Shown: piece after piece, positions 50,366 to 59,721 of the stretch
Layout of the letters: the number at the start of each line of letters is the position of its first letter
Position numbering within the stretch: the first letter of the stretch is position 1
DNA from: Tateyamaria omphalii
GTDB taxonomy: Bacteria > Pseudomonadota > Alphaproteobacteria > Rhodobacterales > Rhodobacteraceae
Assembly (NCBI RefSeq): GCF_019802125.1
Contig: NZ_JAHVHT010000004.1
Span: forward strand, 248,001 to 312,000
Direction of reading: 5' to 3'
Length of the DNA stretch: 64,000 nt
Program-made: the position numbers and the translations under genes
The notes under the pieces: generated by a model
Database searches by the model: none
The model's input: only the letters and a program-made list of their open reading frames with translations
Told to the model about the DNA's origin: nothing

Positions 50366-51670
50366 CTACTCGGCGGCGGTGGCCGCCGGGTTGTTCGGGT
50401 GGGTGGTCCAGTTGGCATAGTCCGGCTCGACCACCTTGCCCGTCCGCGGGTCGGTCTGACCCGGTTCCATCGCTTCCATCGTGATGCAGTTTTCGACCGG
50501 GCACACGTTGACGCACAGGTTACAGGCCACGCATTCCTCGTCGATCACCTCGAACACACGGGTCTCGGACATCGAAATCGCCTGGTGCGAGGTGTCCTCG
50601 CACGCCGCAAAACAGCGCCCACAGGAAATGCACAGGTCCTGATTGATCTTGGCCTTGGCCACGTAGTTCAGGTTCAGATACTGCCAGTCGGTCACATTGG
50701 GCACCGCAGCCCCTTTGAAGTCATCGATGCTGGCGTGGCCCTTTTCGTCCATCCAGTCGGACAGACCGCTGATCATCTCCTGCACGACCTTAAACCCGTA
50801 GGTCATCGCTGCCGTACAGACCTGCACGTTCCCGCAGCCCAGCGTGATGAACTCTGCCGCATCGCGCCATGTGGTGATGCCGCCGATGCCGGAAATGGGC
50901 AGACCGTGGGTTTCAGGGTTGCGCGCAATCTCCGACACCATCGACATGGCGATGGGCTTCACCGCAGGCCCGCAATAGCCCCCGTGCGAGCCCTTTCCGT
51001 CAATCGACGGCTCCGGCGACATGGTATCTAGGTTCACCGACGTGATCGAATTGATCGTGTTGATCAGGCTGACAGCATCCGCCCCACCCGCCTTGGCCGC
51101 AGCCGCAGGCTTACGAATGTCGGTGATGTTCGGCGTCAGCTTCACGATGACCGGCTTCGAATAGTAATGCTTGCACCAGCGCGTCACCATTTCGATATAT
51201 TCCGGCACCTGCCCCACGGCGGACCCCATGCCGCGCTCGCTCATCCCGTGCGGACAGCCGAAATTCAGCTCGATCCCGTCGGCACCTGTGTCCTCGACCA
51301 GCGGCAGGATGGCTTTCCACGCCTCTTCCTCACACGGCACCATGATCGACACGATGACGGCGCGGTCCGGGTAGTCAGCCTTGACCCGCTTGATCTCTTC
51401 CAGGTTGGTATAAAGGTCGCGGTCCGTGATCAATTCGATGTTGTTCAGGCCCAACAGCCGCCGATCCGCACCGTAGATCGCGCCGTAACGCGGCCCGTTC
51501 ACGTTGACGACGGGCGGCCCTTCGGACCCCAGGGTTTTCCAGACCACACCGCCCCACCCGGCCTCAAAGGCACGGCGGACATTGTATTCCTTGTCCGTGG
51601 GCGGGGCTGACGCCAGCCAGAACGGGTTGGGGGATTTGATCCCGACGAAGTCACTTTGCAGGTTTGCCAT
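50366..51670 (-). CDS. preA: NAD-dependent dihydropyrimidine dehydrogenase subunit PreA
   Basis: 434 residues. The FMN-binding barrel begins DFVGIKSPNPFWLASAPPTDKEYN. The active-site loop is NFGCPHGMSERGMGSAVGQV near residue 150; the residue that aligns with the mammalian catalytic Cys appears to be Val, as I recall for bacterial PreA. Two ferredoxin motifs (CISCGRCFAACED, CVACNLCVNVCPVENC) lie near residues 345-400. With PreT it reduces uracil or thymine with NADH. It is encoded 16 bases after preT. Confidence 0.93.
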   Translation of the reverse strand: MANLQSDFVGIKSPNPFWLASAPPTDKEYNVRRAFEAGWGGVVWKTLGSEGPPVVNVNGPRYGAIYGADRRLLGLNNIELITDRDLYTNLEEIKRVKADYPDRAVIVSIMVPCEEEAWKAILPLVEDTGADGIELNFGCPHGMSERGMGSAVGQVPEYIEMVTRWCKHYYSKPVIVKLTPNITDIRKPAAAAKAGGADAVSLINTINSITSVNLDTMSPEPSIDGKGSHGGYCGPAVKPIAMSMVSEIARNPETHGLPISGIGGITTWRDAAEFITLGCGNVQVCTAAMTYGFKVVQEMISGLSDWMDEKGHASIDDFKGAAVPNVTDWQYLNLNYVAKAKINQDLCISCGRCFAACEDTSHQAISMSETRVFEVIDEECVACNLCVNVCPVENCITMEAMEPGQTDPRTGKVVEPDYANWTTHPNNPAATAAE

Positions 51671-51686
51671 CGTTCTCTCCCTCCGC

Positions 51687-53009
51687 TCAGCCCATCAGGC
51701 TTGCGTGAATATCCATGGCCGCATCCCGGCCCTCGGCCACGGCCGTCACGGTCAGGTCGTCACCGCCAGCAGCGCAGTCGCCCCCAGCCCAGACACCGTC
51801 CATAGAAGTGCGTCCGGCACCCGTGACCGCGATCTTGCCACCATCCAGATCAGGCAACGCATCGCCGTCCAGCGTCTGGCCAATGGCACGCAGCACCTGA
51901 TCCGCAGGAATGCGCACCGTCTCGCCCGTGCCGGTCATATCGTCGTTCACATATTCGAACTCAATCTCGCGCACGGCGCCATTGCCATGCAGAGCACGCG
52001 GCACAACATGGGTCATGATCCGCACACCCTTCGAAGCGGCGAGGTCCTGTTCGAACACACTCGCATTCATGCGATCACGGCCCCTGCGATAGGCCAGTGT
52101 GACGTTCAGCGCACCCAGAAGCTTGGACTGCACCGCAGCATCCACGGCTGTCATGCCTCCGCCAATCACAACCACATCGCGTCCCACGGGCAAGGCACCC
52201 ATATCCGAGGCCTGCCGCAAGTCAGCGATGAAATCGACGGCATTCAAAACGCCGTCCTTGTCACCACCCTCGACCGCCAGTGCGTTCACACCACCCAGGC
52301 CCATGCCTAGGAACACCGCGTCAAAGTCGCCTTTCAACTGCTCCAGTGTCATGTCCAGACCCAGCGCCTTGCCATGCTCGAGCGTGATGCCACCGATCTT
52401 CAGCAGCCAATCCACCTCGGCCTGCGCAAAGTTCTCGGGCGTCTTGTAGGCGGCAATGCCATACTCGTTCAGCCCACCCGGCTTGGGCCGCGCGTCATAG
52501 ACTGTCACGTCATGGCCCAGCATCGCCAAGCGATGCGCGCAGGACAAGCCCGCAGGACCCGCGCCCACCACGGCCACACTCTTGCCCGTCGCATCGGCGC
52601 GGGAGAACGGATGAATACCCTGCTCTTGCAGATGATCCGTGGCATAGCGCTGAAGCTGCCCGATCTTGACCGGCTTGCCCTCGGCCAACTCGCGCACACA
52701 GGCCTCTTCGCACAGCGTCTCGGTCGGGCACACACGGGCGCACATGCCGCCCATGATGTTCTGTGTCAGGATGGTTTTAGCCGCTGCATCCGGTGTCCCG
52801 GTCGCGATCTGACGAATGAAGAGCGGGATGTCGATTTCGGTCGGACAGGCCGTGACGCAGGGCGCGTCGTGGCAAAAATAGCACCGATCCGCCGCAACAA
52901 GCGCTTCATGCGGATCGAACGCAGGGTGCAGGTCAGAAAAATTTTCAGCATAGGCACCGTCGTCCAGGCGACCCGCCTCAACACCCGGTGAGAAAGGAGA
53001 TGGCTTCAT
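51687..53009 (-). CDS. preT: NAD-dependent dihydropyrimidine dehydrogenase subunit PreT
   Basis: 440 residues. The N-terminal cluster-binding domain contains CYFCHDAPCVTACPTEIDIP near residue 43 and GGMCARVCPTETLCEEACVR near 88. The FAD motif is SVAVVGAGPAGLSCAHRLAM near 140 and the NAD motif DVVVIGGGMTAVDAAVQ near 278. It passes electrons from NADH to PreA. It is the first gene of the preTA operon and has a RutR-type box 55 bp upstream of its ATG. Confidence 0.93.
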   Translation of the reverse strand: MKPSPFSPGVEAGRLDDGAYAENFSDLHPAFDPHEALVAADRCYFCHDAPCVTACPTEIDIPLFIRQIATGTPDAAAKTILTQNIMGGMCARVCPTETLCEEACVRELAEGKPVKIGQLQRYATDHLQEQGIHPFSRADATGKSVAVVGAGPAGLSCAHRLAMLGHDVTVYDARPKPGGLNEYGIAAYKTPENFAQAEVDWLLKIGGITLEHGKALGLDMTLEQLKGDFDAVFLGMGLGGVNALAVEGGDKDGVLNAVDFIADLRQASDMGALPVGRDVVVIGGGMTAVDAAVQSKLLGALNVTLAYRRGRDRMNASVFEQDLAASKGVRIMTHVVPRALHGNGAVREIEFEYVNDDMTGTGETVRIPADQVLRAIGQTLDGDALPDLDGGKIAVTGAGRTSMDGVWAGGDCAAGGDDLTVTAVAEGRDAAMDIHASLMG

Positions 53010-53063
53010 GGCTACCCCGTGTGCAAGATTTGTTCACCTGAAACGCTCTCACAGGTCAAAAAT

Positions 53064-53079
53064 TTTATCAACTGGTAAA
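53064..53079. promoter_or_regulatory. Second RutR-type box, upstream of preT
   Basis: TTTATCAACTGGTAAA keeps the TGGTAAA arm of the 49003-49018 site and the spacing, with one change in the left arm. It lies 55 bp upstream of the preT ATG, suggesting that RutR coordinates preTA with the rest. Confidence 0.65.
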
Positions 53080-53301
53080 AAAGATGGGCCTGCAACGATT
53101 TCGAGGGTCTGCACAAAGAAGCAGCACTTCGCCGGAACCGGCCAATGCGGCCGCAAGCCCTTGCAATGCTGCCAAACGGTGCCATATCTCGCGGTGCTAC
53201 ATCATCTATCGACCTACTGCTCCTTTCGGCTCAGTCACTCGATCTATTGACGACGCCAAGGTTGCCGCATGTTGCGGGCAACACCCAAAGGAGTAACGAC
53301 G

Positions 53302-53508
53302 ATGGCCAACGGCACCGTCAAATGGTTCAACACCACCAAAGGCTACGGCTTTATCGCACCCGAAGATGGTGGCAAAGACATCTTTGTCCACATCTCTGCT
53401 GTTGAGCGGTCCGGCCTCACAGGCCTGGCCGACAACCAGAAGGTCACATTCGACCTGGAATCCGGCCGCGACGGCCGCGAAAGCGCGGTGAACATCGCGC
53501 TGGCCTAA
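53302..53508 (+). CDS. Cold-shock domain protein
   Basis: 68 residues from the ATG at 53302 (AAAGGAG upstream). RNP1 GTVKWFNTTKGYGFIAPED and RNP2 DIFVHISAVERSG are intact, the five-stranded OB-fold of CspA proteins that bind single-stranded nucleic acid. It stands alone with a strong terminator. An upstream in-frame ATG at 53269 is unlikely. Confidence 0.94.
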   Translation: MANGTVKWFNTTKGYGFIAPEDGGKDIFVHISAVERSGLTGLADNQKVTFDLESGRDGRESAVNIALA

Positions 53509-53533
53509 GCCATACGCGAGACACAGGTTTGAG

Positions 53534-53569
53534 GGCGGTGCACTTCGCGGTGCACCGCCTTTTCTTTTT
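53534..53569 (+). terminator. Rho-independent terminator of the cold-shock gene
   Basis: GGCGGTGCAC-TTCGCG-GTGCACCGCC, a 10-bp perfect stem, followed by TTTTCTTTTT. It lies 26 bp after the stop at 53508. Confidence 0.92.
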
Positions 53570-53727
53570 GCGATCGTCGGAGCCTCCGGCGGGGATTTTT
53601 TGAAACAGGGAAGACGGGACCCGAAGCGCTTGGCGGTCAGTCAACCAACCTGGCTTCTACTCTCGTAGTGCGTTGGGAACTAGCGTAGCGCTTCAATAGA
53701 TAATGGCGTCGCGCAGCGGCCTTTGGA

Positions 53728-54342
53728 TCACGGCCCTTTCCAGTCCACGCCAGTTGCCTCTTCGATCTTCAGCCGACCAACGGGCCACGGCTGCATCAAG
53801 GCCTTCACCGCGTCGATTTCGGTGCCCATCCAGGTATCCAGATCAGCGCGCTCAAGCAAAACGCCCATCCGGTGATGTATCGGTGCCACGTCCGCATTCG
53901 GCTCACAAGTGACAGCAGCAACCTGTGGCACCTGCAAACCACCCGGCGCCGTCCAGACATCGGTCACCGCAGCGAAGTAGAGAAAGCCACCGCCTTTCGG
54001 CGCGATCCGCCAGGCCGTTTTCTTGCGTTTCTCGCCGGTCCACTCGTACCAGCCATTGACCGGAATGACCGCGCGGCCAACGCCCTTGAACGCAGGTTTC
54101 TCGAACAGTGTCTCGGACCGCGCGTTAATGATGTTCTGCATCACCGGTCGACCCCGCGCGTTCACGCGACCAACAGGCACGATGCCCCAGCGCATTCGCG
54201 TCAGGGCGCCATCAAAAACGATGATCTCCTGGCTGGGCGAGATGTTCTGGCGGGCGGGTTCGTTGTCGACGACCCCTGCCGGGACATCCAGCGCCGCAGT
54301 CAGGTCCGATATCGGATCAGTGAGAAAGAACCGCCCCGGCAT
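53728..54342 (-). CDS. SRAP/YedK-like protein without the catalytic Cys2
   Basis: 204 residues from the ATG at 54342. SRAP proteins begin Met-Cys-Gly-Arg-Phe, and after Met removal the Cys links to abasic DNA. Here the start reads MPGRFFLTDPISDL, so Cys2 is replaced by Pro (codon CCG). The remaining core is present: the NISPSQE segment near residue 40, GWYEW with the catalytic Glu near 102, and PIHHRMG with the His near 160. It may be inactive for crosslinking or have another role. It precedes no SOS gene, and lies next to tesA. Confidence 0.85.
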   Translation of the reverse strand: MPGRFFLTDPISDLTAALDVPAGVVDNEPARQNISPSQEIIVFDGALTRMRWGIVPVGRVNARGRPVMQNIINARSETLFEKPAFKGVGRAVIPVNGWYEWTGEKRKKTAWRIAPKGGGFLYFAAVTDVWTAPGGLQVPQVAAVTCEPNADVAPIHHRMGVLLERADLDTWMGTEIDAVKALMQPWPVGRLKIEEATGVDWKGP

Positions 54343-54343
54343 A

Positions 54344-54979
54344 TCACTCGACCCTGCCAATCAAGGCTTCGACACTCGGACCCAGCCCACCGACAATCCG
54401 CGCCACACCCTCGGCATTGGGGTGGATGCCATCCGGCTGCATGAAGCTGCGCACCTCTGCCGGGTCTGTGTCAGGCCCACCAAGCCCGGCAAAGAAGCTG
54501 TCGAGGTAAAGCGTGCCGTAAGCCTCGGCAATCTCCGGGTACATCGCATCAAAGGCCTGTTTGTAGTCGGGCCCATAATTCCCCGGCGCCTGCATCCCGA
54601 CGACCAACACCTCCACCCCGGCATCCGAAGCGGCCTGCACGATCCCCTCAAGATTGGCCCGGCTCACTTCCGGCGCGATCCCGCGAAGCAGATCGTTGCC
54701 ACCCAGCGTGACAATCATCGCATCCACTTCTGGCGTCAGGGTCCATCCCACACGGCTCAACCCGCCCTGGGTCGTATCGCCGGACACCCCTGCGTTCACC
54801 ACGTCAACATCATGCCCGGCTTCTTCCAGCCACGCCTCAAGCTGCGGCACGAACCCCTGCTCGACGGGCAGCCCATAGCCTTGCGTCAGACTGTCACCCA
54901 GCGCCGCAATCGTCACCGGCTCCGCCCCGGCCATCCCGGCACACAGACTGATGACAATTGCACCTGTTACCTTGCCCAT
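54344..54979 (-). CDS. tesA: Arylesterase/acyl-CoA thioesterase I, SGNH hydrolase
   Basis: 211 residues from the ATG at 54979. A signal peptide (MGKVTGAIVISLCAGMAGA) is followed by the block I nucleophile ALGDSLTQGYGLPVEQGF near residue 30, block II AGVSGDTTQGGL near 66, block III LGGNDLLRGI near 95, and the closing DGIHPNAEG near 185. It is a periplasmic esterase. It diverges from ybbA/ybbP as in E. coli, where the same neighbours occur, and its stop adjoins the SRAP gene. Confidence 0.92.
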   Translation of the reverse strand: MGKVTGAIVISLCAGMAGAEPVTIAALGDSLTQGYGLPVEQGFVPQLEAWLEEAGHDVDVVNAGVSGDTTQGGLSRVGWTLTPEVDAMIVTLGGNDLLRGIAPEVSRANLEGIVQAASDAGVEVLVVGMQAPGNYGPDYKQAFDAMYPEIAEAYGTLYLDSFFAGLGGPDTDPAEVRSFMQPDGIHPNAEGVARIVGGLGPSVEALIGRVE

Positions 54980-55030
54980 CCTGATCCGATCTCCATATGA
55001 CGGCGTACACGACAATAAAGGCCGCTTGTG

Positions 55031-55723
55031 ATGTCCGATCCAGTCCTGTCCCTGAAAAATGCAGCGCTCAGCCTCGATGGCAATGCCGGGCGGGTCGATA
55101 TCCTGCATGGAATCACGCTGGATGTGGGCAAGGGGGAAACGGTCGGGCTGGTGGGTCCGTCAGGGTCCGGCAAGTCCTCGCTGCTGATGATCATGGGCGG
55201 GCTTGAGCGGGCCACGAGCGGCACGGTCACCGCGCTCGGTCAGGACCTGACCGCCATGAACGAGGATGCACTGGCCCGCTTCCGCCGCGGACATATGGGC
55301 GTGGTGTTCCAAAGCTTTCACCTCATCCCCACCATGACCGCACTTGAAAATGTCGCAACCCCGCTGGAACTGGCAGGCGTACGCGACGCCTTTGACCGGG
55401 CGGAGGCCGAACTTCAGGCCGTGGGCCTTGCCCATCGCAGCGGGCACTACCCAAGCCAGATGTCGGGCGGTGAACAACAACGCGTGGCACTGGCCCGTGC
55501 ACTGGTCACCCGGCCCGAGATCCTGTTGGCGGATGAGCCCACCGGCAACCTCGACGGTGCAAACGGTCAGGCCATCATGGACCTGCTCTTTGCCCTGCGC
55601 GACCGGCACGGGGCCACGCTGGTGCTGGTCACCCACGCGCCTGACTTGGCCGCGCGCTGCGACCGGGTGATCCGTCTGGCCGATGGCCGGATCGAAACGC
55701 CCGCGCGGGCCGCCGCCGAATGA
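55031..55723 (+). CDS. ybbA: ABC transporter ATP-binding protein, YbbA/LolD type
   Basis: 230 residues from the ATG at 55031. Walker [14 protein letters not shown] lies near residue 44, the signature [15 protein letters not shown] near 145, Walker [17 protein letters not shown] near 168, and the switch His in LVTHAPDLA near 205. MacB/LolD-type ATPases drive lipid or peptide extraction with FtsX-like permeases. It overlaps the permease start by four bases (ATGA) and diverges from tesA. Confidence 0.93.
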   Translation: MSDPVLSLKNAALSLDGNAGRVDILHGITLDVGKGETVGLVGPSGSGKSSLLMIMGGLERATSGTVTALGQDLTAMNEDALARFRRGHMGVVFQSFHLIPTMTALENVATPLELAGVRDAFDRAEAELQAVGLAHRSGHYPSQMSGGEQQRVALARALVTRPEILLADEPTGNLDGANGQAIMDLLFALRDRHGATLVLVTHAPDLAARCDRVIRLADGRIETPARAAAE

Positions 55724-58248
55724 GCCTTGCCACCTCCGCCCGCTTTGCGCGACGCGAGCTGCGCGGGGGTCTGCGCGGCTTCCGCATCTTCCTCGCCTGC
55801 CTCGCCCTCGGCGTGGCCGCTATCGCAGCCGTGGGCTCAGTCCGGTCCGCAATAGAAGCGGGGCTGGAACGCGAAGGCGCGGCCCTGCTCGGTGGCGATG
55901 CAGAACTGGACTTCACCTACCGCTTTGCCACCGACGATGAACGCGCGTGGATGGAAGAGGTCGCGACAGACGTGTCGGAAATTGCCGATTTCCGCTCCAT
56001 GGCCGTCGTCGAACGCGCTGGCGAAACAGAACGCGGTCTGACCCAGATCAAGGCGGTCGATGGCGCCTATCCCCTGATTGGCGCGGTCGAACTGGACCCG
56101 GCAATGCCGCTGGCCGAGGCGCTCGCGGGTCAAGACAACCTTCCCGGTGCCGTGATGGAACGCGCGCTGATCGACAGGCTGGGGCTGAGCACAGGCGATA
56201 CGTTCCGCCTTGGCACGCAGGACTTTGTGCTGATGGCGACGCTCACCCGGGAACCGGACAGTGCTGCGGGTGGCTTTGGCCTCGGTCCACGCACAATCGT
56301 ATTGCGCACGGCGCTGGAGAACGCGCAGCTGCTCGCCCCCGGCACACTGTTCAATTCAAAATATCGGCTGGACCTTCCGGATGGCACCGACCTCGAAACA
56401 CTCGAAAACGCCGCACGCGACCAGTTCGAGGCCACGGGGATGCGCTGGACAGATGCGCGCAATGGCGCACCCGGCGTCTCTGAGTTCGTGGATCGGCTTG
56501 GCGCATTCTTTGTGCTGGTTGGCTTGTCCGGATTAGCCGTCGGCGGCGTCGGCGTGTCGGCGGCAGTGCGCGCCTATCTGGCAGGCAAAACATCCGTGAT
56601 CGCCACACTGCGCACGCTCGGGGCCGAACGTCGCACGATCTTTCAAACCTACTTCATCCAGATCGGCGTGCTGTCCCTGCTGGGCATCGCCATGGGCCTT
56701 GTGCTCGGGGCGCTCGTCCCTTTGCTCCTCGCCCCCATCATCGAGGCACGCCTGCCGATCCCCGCCAGCTTCACCATATTCCCCGCCCCGCTTTTCGAGG
56801 CCGCAATCTACGGCCTCCTAACCGCCTTTGTCTTCACCCTCTGGCCACTCGCACGGGCCGAAGACGTCCGCGCCGCCACTCTGTTCCGCGACGCCCTCGA
56901 CAAGGCGCGGTTATTGCCACGGGCAGGCTACCTGTTCTGGATCGGCCTTGGCCTAGCCGCACTCATCAGCCTCGCGGGCCTGTTCTCAGGCACATGGTGG
57001 CTGACGCTCTGGACCTCGGGCGGCATCGCCTTTGCCCTCGGCCTTCTGGCACTCGCCGCCGTGCTCATCCGTTGGCTATCAAAACGCGCCGCCCCACAGG
57101 CCAAGGGTCGACCGGCCTTGCGATGGGCGCTCGGCGCAATCTCCGGCACGCGCGAAGGGGCGGCATCGGTGGTTTTGTCCCTTGGCCTCGGTCTGTCAGT
57201 CCTCGCCGCCGTGGGCCAGATCGACGGCAACCTGCGCAACGCGATCACCGGCAACCTGCCCGAGATTGCGCCCAGCTACTTCTTCGTCGACATCCAACGC
57301 GACCAGATGCCCGGCTACACCGAACGGCTGGAAAACGACCCCGCCGTCAGCCGCATCGACAGCGCGCCCATGCTGCGCGGCATCATCACCCAGATCAACG
57401 GGCAGCGCGCTGCCGACGTCGCAGGCGACCACTGGGTTCTGTCCGGCGACCGCGGCATCACCTATTCCGACACGCCCACCGAAAACACACGCATCACCGC
57501 CGGTGAATGGTGGCCCGAGGACTACACGGGCGAACCGCAGATCAGTTTTGCTGCCGAAGAGGCCGAAGAAATGGGCCTGTCCCTTGGCGACAGCATGACC
57601 ATCAACATCCTGGGCCGCGACATCACCGGCACGATCGCATCGTTCCGCGAGGTCGACTTTTCCACTGCAGGCATCGGTTTCATCCTGTCCATGAACCCCG
57701 CGGCCCTGCAGGGCGCGCCGCACACCTTCATCTCGACGGTCTACGCCGAGGACGGGGCCGAAACCCAGATCCTGCGAGACATCGCCAACGCCTATCCCAA
57801 CGTGACCGCCATCCGCGTCCGCGACGCAATCGACCGGGTGAGCGAGGTGCTGTCCGGCCTTGCCGCCGCAACATCTTACGGCGCAGGCGCCACATTGCTT
57901 ACCGGCTTCCTCGTCCTGATCGGCGCGGCAGCGGCAGGCACGCAAGCCCGCACATACGAGGCAGCGGTGCTGAAAACCCTCGGCGCCACGCGCCAGCGCA
58001 TCCTGATCAGCTTCGCCACCCGCGCCGCCCTACTTGGCCTCGGCGCAGGCGCGGTGGCCCTCGCCGCAGGGATCGCAGGCGGCTGGGCGGTCAGCCACTA
58101 CATCATGGACACCGACTTCACCGTCATCTGGCCCTCCGCCCTCGCCATCGTCATCGGTGGCGTGACAGCCACACTGCTGGCAGGGCTCGCCTTTGCCTGG
58201 GGGCCACTCGCCGCACGTCCGGCCCAGGTGCTCAGGGGGCGCGAATAA
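55720..58248 (+). CDS. ybbP: FtsX-like ABC permease, YbbP type
   Basis: 842 residues, the duplicated form with eight to ten helices. The N-terminal helix (residues 20-40, FRIFLACLALGVAAIAAVGS) is followed by a large periplasmic domain, FtsX core helices near 255-365 (LSGLAVGGVGVSAAVRAYLA), two central helices, a second periplasmic domain, and the last FtsX core near 720-840. It works with the overlapping ybbA ATPase. In this family the complex extracts or exports hydrophobic molecules; the TesA neighbour suggests lipids. Confidence 0.92.
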   Translation: MSLATSARFARRELRGGLRGFRIFLACLALGVAAIAAVGSVRSAIEAGLEREGAALLGGDAELDFTYRFATDDERAWMEEVATDVSEIADFRSMAVVERAGETERGLTQIKAVDGAYPLIGAVELDPAMPLAEALAGQDNLPGAVMERALIDRLGLSTGDTFRLGTQDFVLMATLTREPDSAAGGFGLGPRTIVLRTALENAQLLAPGTLFNSKYRLDLPDGTDLETLENAARDQFEATGMRWTDARNGAPGVSEFVDRLGAFFVLVGLSGLAVGGVGVSAAVRAYLAGKTSVIATLRTLGAERRTIFQTYFIQIGVLSLLGIAMGLVLGALVPLLLAPIIEARLPIPASFTIFPAPLFEAAIYGLLTAFVFTLWPLARAEDVRAATLFRDALDKARLLPRAGYLFWIGLGLAALISLAGLFSGTWWLTLWTSGGIAFALGLLALAAVLIRWLSKRAAPQAKGRPALRWALGAISGTREGAASVVLSLGLGLSVLAAVGQIDGNLRNAITGNLPEIAPSYFFVDIQRDQMPGYTERLENDPAVSRIDSAPMLRGIITQINGQRAADVAGDHWVLSGDRGITYSDTPTENTRITAGEWWPEDYTGEPQISFAAEEAEEMGLSLGDSMTINILGRDITGTIASFREVDFSTAGIGFILSMNPAALQGAPHTFISTVYAEDGAETQILRDIANAYPNVTAIRVRDAIDRVSEVLSGLAAATSYGAGATLLTGFLVLIGAAAAGTQARTYEAAVLKTLGATRQRILISFATRAALLGLGAGAVALAAGIAGGWAVSHYIMDTDFTVIWPSALAIVIGGVTATLLAGLAFAWGPLAARPAQVLRGRE

Positions 58249-58315
58249 GGCACGTTGCGGCGGTGCAGCAAGACATGGCACACCAACGACGATCCATGGA
58301 ATCAAGGACTATTTT

Positions 58316-59185
58316 ATGACCGACCAATTGCCCATGCCCGTCACCGCCCCTCTGACCCAGGCCCAGAAAACCCAGATCATCAACCTGATCCGCCGCGCCG
58401 CCCGGGCCGAAATCATGCCCCGCTTCCGCCGCCTTGATGCAGGCGAGGTCGACACCAAACGCGACGAAACCGACCTAGTCACCCAAGCCGACACGGCAGC
58501 CGAAGCGATGATCACCCGCGGCCTGCAAATGGCCTTCCCCCACGCGCTCGTGATCGGGGAAGAGGCCGTATCGGCCAACCCAAAACTGCTCGACGGCGTG
58601 GGCGACGCCGAACTGTGTTTCATCATCGACCCGGTCGACGGCACCTGGAATTTCGCCAAGAACATGCCACTTTTCGGCACGATGGTGGCAGCCTGCCGCT
58701 TTGGTGTCCCGGTCTTTGGCCTGATCTACGACCCGGTGGGCAACGATCTGATCATGGCCGACAACAGCAATGCAGCTGAATGGCTGACGCAAACAGGGCG
58801 CCTGCGCGCGATCCAGACCGCCAGGACCAAACCGCTGGATCAGCTCGCAGGCTACGCCCACATTCGGCTGATGACACCCGCGGACCAGGCGCTGATGTGG
58901 ACCAAGGTCGGCGCGCTCGCCTTTGTGGGCAGCCTGCGATGCTCGGCCCACGAATACCGTCTGGTCGCCACCGGCGCGGTCGATTTCCTGATCACCAGCT
59001 CGCTCAACAGCTGGGATCACGCCGCCGGCGCCCTGATCTGCCAGCAGGCAGGCGGCAAGGCGGCGATGCTCGACGGTTCGGACTACAACGCCGCAACCAA
59101 GGAAGGCTACCTGCTCACAGCCTCGTCACCCGAAGTCTGGGACACGCTCGCCGCCCATTTCGCCGATCTCATGTCCGACGAATGA
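58316..59185 (+). CDS. Inositol monophosphatase family protein
   Basis: 289 residues. The family metal motifs are present: DTKRDETDLVTQADTAAE near residue 43, VIGEEAVSANP near 80, IIDPVDGTWNFAKNMPLFG near 105 (DPVDGT), and SWDHAAGALICQQAGG near 235. It hydrolyses small phosphate monoesters with Mg2+: inositol phosphate, histidinol phosphate or 3'-phosphoadenosine phosphates. The exact substrate is unclear. Its stop overlaps the next start by four bases. Confidence 0.9.
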   Translation: MTDQLPMPVTAPLTQAQKTQIINLIRRAARAEIMPRFRRLDAGEVDTKRDETDLVTQADTAAEAMITRGLQMAFPHALVIGEEAVSANPKLLDGVGDAELCFIIDPVDGTWNFAKNMPLFGTMVAACRFGVPVFGLIYDPVGNDLIMADNSNAAEWLTQTGRLRAIQTARTKPLDQLAGYAHIRLMTPADQALMWTKVGALAFVGSLRCSAHEYRLVATGAVDFLITSSLNSWDHAAGALICQQAGGKAAMLDGSDYNAATKEGYLLTASSPEVWDTLAAHFADLMSDE

Positions 59186-59721
59186 CGCCCTGGTTCTTCG
59201 GCTACGGCAGCCTCGTCAACCGGGCCACCCATGACTACCCGCAAGCCCAGCGCGCCACGCTCAACGGCTGGCGGCGCGCTTGGGTGCGCACCGAACGGCG
59301 CGACGTGGTGTTCCTGTCGGTGCACAAAGCACCGGGCCACAGCATCGATGGGCTGATCGCCTCGGTCCCGCAGGCGGATTGGGCCGCGCTCGACCTGCGC
59401 GAAACCGGATACACCCGGATTGACGCGACCCGCGCCGTGACCCACGACGCCAACGCCACCGACATCGCGGTCTACCAGGTGCCCGCCCATGCACAGCAAC
59501 CAAGCGGCGATCACCGCATCTTGCTCAGCTATCTCGACGTGGTGGTCCAAGGGTTCCTGCGCGAGTTCGGGCAGGCCGGGGCCGAACAGTTCTTTGCCAC
59601 GACCGATGGCTGGGACACGGCCATACATGACGACCGCGGCACCCCGCTCTACCCCCGCGCACAAACCCTGACGGCGCAGGAACAGACGCTCACCGACCGC
59701 CTACTTGCGCAGGTTCAATAG
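59182..59721 (+). CDS. Gamma-glutamylcyclotransferase family protein
   Basis: 179 residues. The defining loop FFGYGSLVNRATHDYPQ is at the start. The catalytic acid of the family (usually Glu) probably lies near residue 72 in AALDLRETGYTRIDA. It converts gamma-glutamyl amino acids to 5-oxoproline or does a related cyclotransfer. Its ATG overlaps the phosphatase stop, and its last 21 bases overlap the end of the convergent MATE gene. Confidence 0.85.
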   Translation: MTPWFFGYGSLVNRATHDYPQAQRATLNGWRRAWVRTERRDVVFLSVHKAPGHSIDGLIASVPQADWAALDLRETGYTRIDATRAVTHDANATDIAVYQVPAHAQQPSGDHRILLSYLDVVVQGFLREFGQAGAEQFFATTDGWDTAIHDDRGTPLYPRAQTLTAQEQTLTDRLLAQVQ

